A DNA stretch of 64,000 nucleotides from NCBI GenBank assembly GCA_950295325.1, contig OX485808.1, positions 20,418,527 to 20,482,526 on the forward strand, read 5' to 3'. The notes below the pieces were generated by a model. The model made no database searches, was not told the origin of the DNA, and saw only the letters and a list, made by a program, of their open reading frames with translations. The position numbers and the translations under genes are program-made. Source of the DNA: Polytrichum commune. Lineage: Eukaryota; Streptophyta; Polytrichopsida; Polytrichales; Polytrichaceae. Shown piece by piece: positions 56,697 through 64,000 of this stretch (within the stretch, counting starts at the first letter, position 1; each line of letters begins with the position of its first letter).

Positions 56697-57086
56697 GCCA
56701 ACAATATGCTCCGATATATTGAATCCAGAGAATGCATTTAGAAGGCAGCAACTGTGTCAGCAACTGTCAAGGCTTTCATGACTGCTGATTTGCCTCATGA
56801 GTTGATTGAGCTTTTGGAGAAGATTGTTCTCCAGAATTCTGCATTCAGTGGCAACCCCAACCTCCAGAACTTGCTCATCTTGACAGCAATCAAGTGAGAT
56901 ACCACTCGGGTAATGGACTACATTAACCGTCTGGATAACTTTGATGGCCCAGCTGTAGGAGAAATTGTTGTTGGCGCTGAACTTTATGTTTAGGGTGCTG
57001 GGTTTAGGGTTTAGGAAAACTGCTTTGCTTGTATTGATGCTGAGGAGTTCCGACTGGCCCAGATTTGTGGTCTCAATGTAATTGGT
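56697..57086 (+). pseudogene. Clathrin heavy chain fragments captured in Harbinger C
   Basis: Three pieces of clathrin heavy chain lie in the same order as in the host protein and all in the frame of base 56697: NNMLRYIE (56700-56723); [20 protein letters not shown] then [43 protein letters not shown] (56763-56966); and [19 protein letters not shown] (57021-57077). In clathrin these stretches are roughly 150 and 200 residues apart, so exons were dropped between them. Stops TAG (56739-56741), TGA (56895-56897) and TAG (56991-56993) break the frame. A TTTAGGG-rich filler (56987-57015) joins the last two pieces. Clathrin heavy chain forms the coated-vesicle lattice; this copy makes none. The parent gene is elsewhere. 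Open sequence at 56635-56696 may also be captured coding DNA of unknown origin. Confidence 0.85.
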
Positions 57087-57818
57087 CGTTTTTGCAGCTT
57101 GGTTGCTAGTGTGTATGAGTAAGGTGCATTGGAAATTGGGTAAGGTCGAAGGTTAGAAAGCTTCCAGGTAGGTGTGTGTGTGTGTATGTTTGGGTCACTT
57201 TCTCATACGGTCCTGGAATTATCTGAATTTTTGTGCAATCAATGCTGGATTTCTTATGTGGGTGATGAGTGTCCCAATGCTGAATCTCTTGTCTGGGTTA
57301 AGAGTACCTCAATACTGAATAGAGTGAGGCTCCGCATGTCCTTTCAGTGGTTTGGAGTATTCCAATGGTATCATTTATCAGCATTTGCTAAACCTTGCTC
57401 ACTTGTCTCATGCAAAAGTATATCTGTATCGATATTGTTCTCGTGATATTGCCGCTTATGCAAATGAAGGATAAGGCGATGGATCTAAATCAAACCTCGT
57501 GTGCAATAACATCGGAACATTGCAGTTCAGAAAGAAGTTTTCTATAAGTTATGCTTTCGAATAAAGATAACTGAACTACCAATGGCAAGTTGAAACAAGA
57601 AAAATGGTCACATCCATTTCAAAGAAATTCACACCCTAAACAAACAAGCACATCCTTTGCACGAACGAATGCTTGAACAATTATGATAGTTGCATAAATA
57701 ATTCATAAATTGCCGAAGCAATTAAGACTAAACCTAAACAAATTCATAAAGTTTCAATAGACTTTTGAATCCTAAACCTCACAATATACCTTAAGCTATA
57801 GACAAGACCCACATATGG
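57087..57818. other. Interior of Harbinger C, nothing assigned
   Basis: Possible further captured or intron-like sequence to about 57470 (a 90-codon ORF at 57174 without a recognisable domain), then AT-rich 3' flank of the transposase gene. Confidence 0.45.
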
Positions 57819-59114
57819 CTAATATGCATTGTCCCCTTTATGCTCCCATAGGTGTTGTACAAGGTCGTCACGCAAGTTGTAGTAAGTATCAGTGTCCTCA
57901 ATGAGTGCAGTTTCTCGTGTCAAATCGGCGAAGGTGAAACCTCGTCTCATCCCCGATGATGATGAAGATGCAACTCCTGGTGTTAGAATTTCCAAGTCTC
58001 TACCACTCTCATCCTCTATAATCATATTATGCATTATAATGCAAGCATACATAACATCCGAAATGTCTGATGTATTCCACAACTTGCACGGTTGTGTGAT
58101 AATGCTCCACCTAGCTTGCATCACTCCGAAACATCGTTCTACATCCTTGCGCGCAGATTCTTGAGCTCCTGAGAAGTTACTTTCTTTTTGGTCCTCGGGG
58201 TCCTGTAGGGATTGGACGAAGCAACTCCACTTAGGGTAAATGCCATCGGCGAGCAGGTAGCACTTTTCATACCAGTTCCCATTGACCCTAAATCCAACAC
58301 TACTGGCAGCGCCATGAACCAACTTGCGTACCAGTGGACTGCGATCCAGCACATTTAAGTCGTTGTTGCCACCCGGGAGGCCGAAAAATGCATGCCAAAC
58401 CCATAAACTTTGATCGCACACTGCTTCGAGAATTATACTCCTTTTTTTATCTTTATCTTGAAATGCCCACTGCAATGCAACTGGACACAACTTCCATTTC
58501 CAATGCATGCAATCTATGGAACCAAACATACCTGGCCACCCCCGCTCCTGATTTATCTCCATTTGTTTCACAATATCATCTTGTGAGGGATCCCGCAAAT
58601 AGTACTCTGTAAAACATCGCCTAACCCCCCTGCACCACCGCAACATCGCCTCTTGAGCAGTGCTTTCAGCCATCCTAGTGTATTCTTCTTGTGCCTTTGA
58701 TGAGGTCCCATACGCTAGCATACGCATTGCAGCCGTGGCCTTTTGAAGACTGCTTAACCCCAACTTTCCTGCAGCGTTCCTTTTTTGAACGAAATAATCG
58801 TCAGACTCTGTGATTGCATGCAATATACGGAGAAAAAGAGGTTTCCTCATGCGATAAACGCGTCTGAAATCAGTGTCATCAAATATGGGGTCGTCCGAGA
58901 AATAGTCTTTGAAGAGCAAGGCATCGTACATCTCGGCTAAACGCTCTTTGTTCGCCCTCCTCCCTAGACGACTACCACCCCGCTGCCTTGGTTCATCGTC
59001 GCTGGAAACATTGTCATATTGTTGGGCTAGCGTTCTCATAACGAATTCCTCTCCTTCATCATCCTCTAGATTAGCCTGAATGTCTTGGTTGTACCTTCTC
59101 CAACGATTCGACAT
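57819..59114 (-). CDS. Harbinger DDE transposase (element C), intact
   Basis: An uninterrupted 431-aa frame. ATG at 59112-59114 (MSNRWRRYNQ) is the first in frame. It has the plant Harbinger (Plant_tran / DDE_4) layout: an acidic N terminus, a HTH-like region (residues about 85-170, including KLGLSSLQKATAAMRMLAYG), then the catalytic core with D201 (GSIDCMHWKW), D290 (LLADGIYPKWSCFV) and E326 (DVERCFGVMQARWSII). The conserved FGLPGGNNDLNVLDRSPL block (244-261) is present, and the C-terminal part reads MYACIIMHNMIIEDESG. It acts in the nucleus, cutting at the element ends and inserting at TTA/TAA. It converges on ORF1 and the captured fragments. No stop, frameshift or missing key residue was seen, so this may still be functional, although its own ORF1 partner is broken. 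Confidence 0.93.
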   Translation of the reverse strand: MSNRWRRYNQDIQANLEDDEGEEFVMRTLAQQYDNVSSDDEPRQRGGSRLGRRANKERLAEMYDALLFKDYFSDDPIFDDTDFRRVYRMRKPLFLRILHAITESDDYFVQKRNAAGKLGLSSLQKATAAMRMLAYGTSSKAQEEYTRMAESTAQEAMLRWCRGVRRCFTEYYLRDPSQDDIVKQMEINQERGWPGMFGSIDCMHWKWKLCPVALQWAFQDKDKKRSIILEAVCDQSLWVWHAFFGLPGGNNDLNVLDRSPLVRKLVHGAASSVGFRVNGNWYEKCYLLADGIYPKWSCFVQSLQDPEDQKESNFSGAQESARKDVERCFGVMQARWSIITQPCKLWNTSDISDVMYACIIMHNMIIEDESGRDLEILTPGVASSSSSGMRRGFTFADLTRETALIEDTDTYYNLRDDLVQHLWEHKGDNAY

Positions 59115-59688
59115 TGTGATGTACCTCAAACAAACTAAACAACAATCCTGCGGATACGAATGGCAAAACTAAATGATAATGGCAAAGCCAATAGTTTTAA
59201 TATATAGGATGGAACGTGTGCGAAGATGTACTACATGAAGTTGGTCGTACACCCTAAACCCCTACACGAAGATGGCCTCAACGTGTGGCAAGGAAATTTT
59301 CAATTGGTATCCCACGTATTATTGCTAGACAACAAAATGAATAAGACAAAAATAAGGCAAAGTCATCCATGCAATGTTCATGCATTTTAGACATCGATGT
59401 ATTCAAGAACATTTGTGGCTCTCATTAGGTCGCAGTAGATATTGTTGAGCATATGCCTTGTGACTTTGGGCAAGCCATTCAACACATTATGCTATAAATT
59501 TCATTTGACGTGTAACTTCAAATCCAAAGTGTCACGTGGCGTTCTTAAAAACAAATATGAATGTCAATTGACATCTACATTTTATTCTAAAATGTCACCT
59601 CAATTTTGGCTTACACAATATTTTAGGAAAACTAATATTTTGAATAAGCAATATGCAATCTTGATTTGTAACAAGAAAAAAAAACTTA

Positions 59689-59904
59689 TCAATCGAGAGT
59701 AAGTATCCTTCGGTCTTGCATGTTTCTCCAAATGTTGAAGATCGTAGCCCAATCCATTGCATAAATTTCGAGCCCACAAATAGAACCCAACATAAGAGCA
59801 TCAAGGGTCTTCAAGTTCAACCTATTGCGCAATTGGCTTTTGATTGCATTTTGTTTGGAAAATCCTCTTTCACATTGCCTCTCCTTGTTCCCAGTTAGTC
59901 TCAC
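59689..59904 (-). pseudogene. hAT dimerisation-domain fragment inside Harbinger C
   Basis: The minus frame reads CERGFSKQNAIKSQLRNRLN then LKTLDALML, AMDWATIFNIWRNMQDRRIL, the conserved hAT C terminus (compare 42668-42847, same family, different copy). It ends with a stop at 59689. No hAT ends or TSD were found around it, so it is a fragment that was inserted or captured between the transposase gene and the right end of element C. Confidence 0.75.
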
Positions 59905-60345
59905 TATCTGTGATCACCGTCTCAACTCCCGGTTACAAAAGAAAATTGCAAAGAGCGAAAGTGAACTTAAGTATGTAAGTGAGTTTAGGAAGTTCTCCTA
60001 ATGTTATGGGTACTTGATACTTGAGCTGCAGTTTATAGAACTCAAGTTGCCTACTAATACGTGTCATTTGAATTTCTAGTGTGTCAACTGGCATGTGTTT
60101 TTTTTCTTCACAAGTCACGGTATGTGTCAACTTCTACAATGTACGTGTCAATTGACGTGCATTTATTTTTTTTGCAAGTTTTTGCGTGTCAAAAGAGGAA
60201 AACTTGCAAAAACTTTATCAAACATATACATTGCCCGCAATTTGTGCAAAAATGTACACAAAAGAATGTATTTGATTCCCTTTTCCACTTGCCAAGTCAT
60301 CTCTCAATAGATTGTGGACTTGAACACTATGTAATGATTCTATGT
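59905..60345. other. Interior of Harbinger C, non-coding
   Basis: AT-rich sequence with repeated GTGTCAA(C/A)T motifs. No gene was seen. Confidence 0.5.
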
Positions 60346-60611
60346 TGCCAACAAGGACATGTGACCATAGTCAAAGTAGCCCGTGATGATGTCACGCTGG
60401 GCGGGCAGGCCTTCGGGCAGCCCCTTAAATAAGTCGGGAGAGGGTGGCTCACAATATGTAGAGCGGGCCCAGTTGGCCAAAATGGGTGACTTTGCCGGGA
60501 CTCGTGGGCTAGGCTGGTGCTTCCCGGCCCCGCCACCCAAGCCGGCCACCCTAAACAGAATAAAGAACATTATTTTTGGCGGCCTGCTTGCTACCTCTCC
60601 TGGGGATGCTC
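60346..60611. other. GC-rich subterminal region of Harbinger C
   Basis: A rich GGGC/GCCC segment leading to the right TIR, matching in style the left subterminal region 52652-52800 and the MITE. Confidence 0.65.
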
Positions 60612-60614
60612 TTA

Positions 60615-61663
60615 GTGTCTAAGCCGTACCACCTAGTTAATGGAATTAGCTAACTTACAAATTTGTAAGGATTAGCTAACCAAAATCCTAGCTGACAAAA
60701 ATTATGGCCACATCACCTAGTTAGGAGAATTAGCTAACAATGTGAGTTAGTGAGTCAACTATCATAGAAGGTTATGTAATTCAACTATCATAGAAGGTTC
60801 TGTAATTCAACACAAGATAATTATTCTTCCCTTTAAATTTTTGCCACGTGTCATGTTCACATTCGCCGGGACCCATTTGTATCCTACATGAAAACTGCAT
60901 TCCGACACATGTCGAGATGAAATAAGGAGCCCTCTACATTAACTCGTATGTGAGCTAACTGATGGCATGGTCACACATCCCGGTTACCATTAACCAAAGG
61001 TTGACCAATTCAAGAGAGGAGTTGAGGTTGACTGACCAAAGAAATTCTCAACTTGCCCAAGTTTAGAACATGACATTATTTATGATTCATTATGATTATG
61101 TGACCCACACCATTAGTGTTTCACTTTGATTAAAATATATTAAAACAATGTTACTATAATGATATATTATTATATTATCCAATTTGAACATTAAAATGAT
61201 TATTTATTATTTATTATCACTAAAATGTTATTATATTTTGAAATGTATGTTGATTTAGGATGATGTAAGAAATATTGTGGTCCACTTACCAATAGTTGAT
61301 ATTACCTCTCCATGTCCCCCCACCATGACCACCACCACCACAACAACAACAATTTTGCCAAAGCTATCCACGTACTGAAATGCACACATTACCTCCACCA
61401 CACTTGGTGACTAATAACCCCAATTCGGCCTTGGCAAATGGACATTCCCCGGTGGCAAAAAATCACCAATGTTGTGATCTCTAACGCATTGAAATTGCTA
61501 GCCACAAGGATGCAAGTTATATGAATGTTGGTTTTGGAATTGAGGAGCTTGATTCGGTTGGTGAAATGAGGATGGAGTTGAAGAAACACAAAATTGGGTA
61601 TTTGCTTTTTGTGACACTAGCTCCACAGTGGTTGCCATGAACGGGCTATATTGAAGTACAATG
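60615..61663. other. Intergenic DNA, nothing recognised
   Basis: AT-rich, with a short ACC/AAC-rich simple repeat at 61322-61352 and a repeated ATTCAACTATCATAGAAGGTT (60751-60805). No gene was seen. Confidence 0.55.
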
Positions 61664-61672
61664 GTAGTTTTG

Positions 61673-62861
61673 GCCCTGGGCTAGATCACATCTTCATTTG
61701 GCTGGGCCCCGTCCCTCCCACGCCTCCTTCACTGCCCAATTTCCCTGCCCGCACTTGTGTGGGAACTCCTCCTTGTTGGGAACCAATGTGACAATACCCG
61801 GTCAAAAGTATAGATATTCAAGTTCACATCACTTATATTATTCCCAAGTTAATTGATGGAGTTCCTTCACATGTCAAAGGAGCTTAATGGCTTAACCCCT
61901 AAGTGCCCAAGCCTTTCGGAATGCACTTTTCCTAAGAAATATGTGCATGGCTTTAATACAATCCCCAATGGAGGAATTTGTCTTTTATCCAAAATCTAAC
62001 CATATAGATGTTTAAAGAACTTGTTTATTAGTATGCATACCAATTTTGAGACCAAGATTGCATAAGAGTTGTGAGATTCAAACAAGAGAAATGTATACAT
62101 TCTTTTTTTTGTATGCCGCCCCTCCCCACAATGTTGGTATGATTTGCTCATAAGTGTTTTTAGGAGTTTGAGGTGACACGAACAACTCCAACATGTGAAA
62201 GAATACGAAAATGTGATTCCAAAGACCCTATGTATGCATATAGAGCTATCCCAATCATTTCGCAATCCTCCTTGCAATTCTTGAAATGCATTTTCTTTAT
62301 TTTAACACTTGACAATTTGATATTGCAAATTACTTCACATTGGTAATTGTGAATACTAATATTCGACGGTCAAAAATACGGAATATTTTTACTCTTTCCA
62401 CTACGACACTTTTCAAAAGAAATGAATAATGAGAACTCTTTGGATGTCAAAAACAAGTACAATAGTCCAATTAGCTAAAACATTAAGGAAATAGTAAAGC
62501 ACTTTCTCCACCCATTCCCTACATCACGGACATATATGCCTTTGCGACCCTCTCTCAAAATCGAATATTTACTATTTTTGGTCAAAAATGCCTCAATCCA
62601 AAAGTTGCCCTTCCATACTGCCCGCCAAAAAAATTTACGCGGTCAAAGGAATTTACCTGCCCACACACAAACGAGCCGAAATTTTTGGTCAACCATATAT
62701 GGTTGCTCGGGCACTTAGGGGTTAAGTTTGATTGGGTATTGTCACATTGGTTCCCAACAAGGAGGAATTCCCACGCATGTGCGGACAGGAAGACCGGACA
62801 ATGAAAGAGGCATGGAAAAGGGACAGGCCCAGCCGAATGAAGATGTGATCTAGCCTAGGGC
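61673..62861. mobile_element. MULE-type foldback element, 1189 bp (long form)
   Basis: Arms of about 135 bp at 61673-61803 and 62730-62861 start GCCCTGGGCTAGATCACATC and end GATGTGATCTAGCCTAGGGC. TSD GTAGTTTTG (61664-61672) versus GTAGTTCTT (62862-62870), 7 of 9 identical. The 930-bp interior has no transposase. It is the parent-type layout of the 341-bp copy at 9407-9747. Confidence 0.8.
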
Positions 62862-62871
62862 GTAGTTCTTG

Positions 62872-63333
62872 GTATTGTGTCACGTGACGAAAAAAATGCG
62901 ACTCTTACATAGAACGGAATACTGAAATTGAATAACCTTTTGGATAGTAGTTTGCCTAAAAACCGCTTTGGAAGTACAGTACTTGTTCTGTTATTACAAC
63001 CATGCCTTTGCAAAAGTTTCACACAAAGGAGCTATAAACTTCCACACAGTTATGGTATGTGATCAGGTGAATCATAGCTTCCCACACGTGCTGAGAAATT
63101 GGACTTGCTTTCCATGAGGCAATGAGTTGACGTACAAGAGCTTCACTGACTTTGGACACTATGGATCACCATAGTACTAATCTTCTTGCCTACTTTCAAG
63201 GTCTCCTACCTTCAAGTATACAACCGGTGCCTTCTCTCCTCCTATTTCTCACATGATACTATTAAGAAGGGCTATTGTAGCTCTCTAGCAGCTTGGGCAC
63301 CTTTCTACCTAATAATTAATTAAAGTGCGAAAG
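62872..63333. other. Intergenic DNA, nothing recognised
   Basis: No gene or bounded repeat was seen between the MULE and the hairpin. Confidence 0.5.
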
Positions 63334-63335
63334 TA

Positions 63336-63502
63336 CATAACATTATTCAGATCTATAACAATGTTCTGTGGGACTGAAAGTATTCCACAAAATTGTCTCG
63401 GATGTTCTCCACATTCAAACTAGATGTGGAAAATGTTTGGGAATCTTCTATGGAATACTTTCAGTCCCACAAAACATTGTTGTGGAATTGAATGATGTTA
63501 TG
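63336..63502. repeat. 167-bp near-perfect hairpin (small MITE or miRNA-like foldback)
   Basis: Arms of about 78 bp pair from CATAACATTATTCAG at the left with CTGAATGATGTTATG-like sequence at the right. The best segment, GTGGGACTGAAAGTATTCCA, is perfectly paired. The loop is about 9 bases around 63419. TA flanks both sides (63334-63335 and 63503-63504), so a small TA-target MITE is likely. Confidence 0.8.
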
Positions 63503-63813
63503 TAAGTTAGGCATACCAAAAAATAATATTCTAAAATTGGGTAGATCAAAAAGTAATTCAAAATAAGTTAGACATTCATCCAAGTCATTTCTATAGTTCA
63601 TGGATAGTTTTCTTAATTTCATCTATTGCGCTTCGATTAACCTAAACACCTCCCTTAACGAACATTCCTTACCCTAAAGTTTGTCTTTTACTTGTATGTC
63701 AGGGCTTTGCTTGGAAACATATTTTTCTTTTTGTGAGAGTTATACGGAATGGTCTTTGTGAGAAACTATGCTGCTATGGTGTTTGTGAGAGATTAAGCTT
63801 GAGAAGAGTGACA

Positions 63814-64000
63814 ATGGCAAGGCAAAAGACATTGCGATGTATGCTTAAATCCATTGATAGAAAGGAAATGCATGTACATGTGGAGCATAAATTTGAGAGC
63901 TTAGGCAAAAGATTGGAGCTGGAGAAAGTTATGGAGAAGGAGCATTATTGTGATTTTAGGCATTGTTTGAATGTTATTTCTCTTTATTTGGGACACCCAA
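63814..64000 (+). CDS. Open reading frame running off the right edge, unassigned
   Basis: From ATG at 63814 (MARQKTLRCMLKSI) the frame stays open for 62 codons to the window end. It is charged, rich in Lys, Glu and His (EHKFESLGKRLELEKVMEKE), and likely helical. I recognise no family. It could be the first exon of a gene or part of a transposon gene. Coding status cannot be decided without the next sequence. Confidence 0.3.
   Translation, partial: MARQKTLRCMLKSIDRKEMHVHVEHKFESLGKRLELEKVMEKEHYCDFRHCLNVISLYLGHP

Larger units (their letters stand above)
52652..60611. mobile_element. PIF/Harbinger element C, 7960 bp, with nested LTR and host gene fragments
   Basis: Left end GAGCGTCCCCAGCAGCC; the complement of the right end reads GAGCATCCCCAGGAGAGG. 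TTA at 52649-52651 and 60612-60614. It encodes ORF1 (plus, 52861-56186, interrupted) and a full-length DDE transposase (minus, 57819-59114). Without the 1.9-kb LTR it would be about 6.0 kb. It also contains clathrin heavy chain fragments (56697-57086), an unassigned stretch to 57470, and a hAT C-terminal fragment (59689-59904). It is a different Harbinger family from A and B, with other ends and another type of partner protein. Confidence 0.9.

Noticed and set aside
1-64000. CRISPR array, bacterial operon or viral genome
   Set aside because: Introns, Pol III SINE, plant transposons and low gene density show nuclear plant DNA. No regularly spaced direct repeats with unique spacers and no viral gene set were found.
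1-64000. tRNA or rRNA genes
   Set aside because: No complete tRNA cloverleaf or rRNA segment was recognised; the only Pol III boxes belong to SINE-like sequences.

Overview
This is nuclear DNA of a land plant with a large, repeat-filled genome. The evidence is a spliced SABATH-type methyltransferase gene with plant architecture, TTTAGGG-type telomere-like motifs, plant PIF/Harbinger transposons with Myb/SANT-like partner genes, hAT and MULE-type non-autonomous elements, a tRNA-headed SINE, and fragments of a clathrin heavy chain gene. The sequence alone does not let me name the species; a fern, lycophyte, gymnosperm or large-genome angiosperm would all fit. Only one intact host gene is visible in 64 kb.

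Layout. 0-2.2 kb: the 3' part of a decayed Harbinger element (A) with transposase remnant and Myb-like partner. 2.35-4.37 kb: GC-rich LTR-like element. 5.16-5.57 kb: hAT MITE with perfect 8-bp target-site duplication (TSD). 6.2-7.9 kb: decayed hAT-type transposase. 9.4-9.75 kb: foldback MULE-type MITE. 9.8-15.2 kb: AT-rich DNA without genes. 15.2-19.1 kb: the SABATH methyltransferase (minus strand, three exons, 436 aa), with duplicated DNA both downstream and in its upstream region. 19.9-21.9 kb: a 2-kb TAA-flanked TIR element carrying two 226-bp hAT MITEs. 23.3-25.6 kb: decayed DUF7869-like gene (minus). 26.3-29.7 kb: an old solo LTR that has itself received a tail-to-tail LTR unit, both with perfect 5-bp TSDs. 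34.4-36.0 kb: old MITE with nested TIR insert. 39.5-39.8 kb: hAT MITE with G/C-run ends. 40.2-41.0 kb: 127-bp tandem array. 42.2-43.3 kb: internally deleted hAT with 8-bp TSD. 44.0-47.4 kb: a complete Harbinger element (B) with both genes carrying stop codons. 48.6-50.2 kb: inverted-repeat element hosting a fresh SINE (13-bp TSD). 52.2-60.6 kb: a 427-bp MITE sharing a TTA with an 8-kb Harbinger element (C) that holds an intact 431-aa transposase, an ORF1 broken by a 1.9-kb solo LTR, and clathrin heavy chain fragments. 61.7-62.9 kb: longer MULE-type foldback. 63.3-63.5 kb: a 167-bp near-perfect hairpin. An open reading frame runs off the right edge.

How it fits together. The methyltransferase is an island between transposons. 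The transposons show a clear age order through nesting: old degraded copies with transition-type stop codons (A, B, the outer LTR), then middle-aged nested elements, then young insertions with perfect TSDs (the SINE, the hAT MITEs, the solo LTR in element C). Element C is the only source of an apparently complete transposase and lies next to a short element with matching ends that it could in principle mobilise, provided an intact ORF1 partner is supplied from elsewhere.
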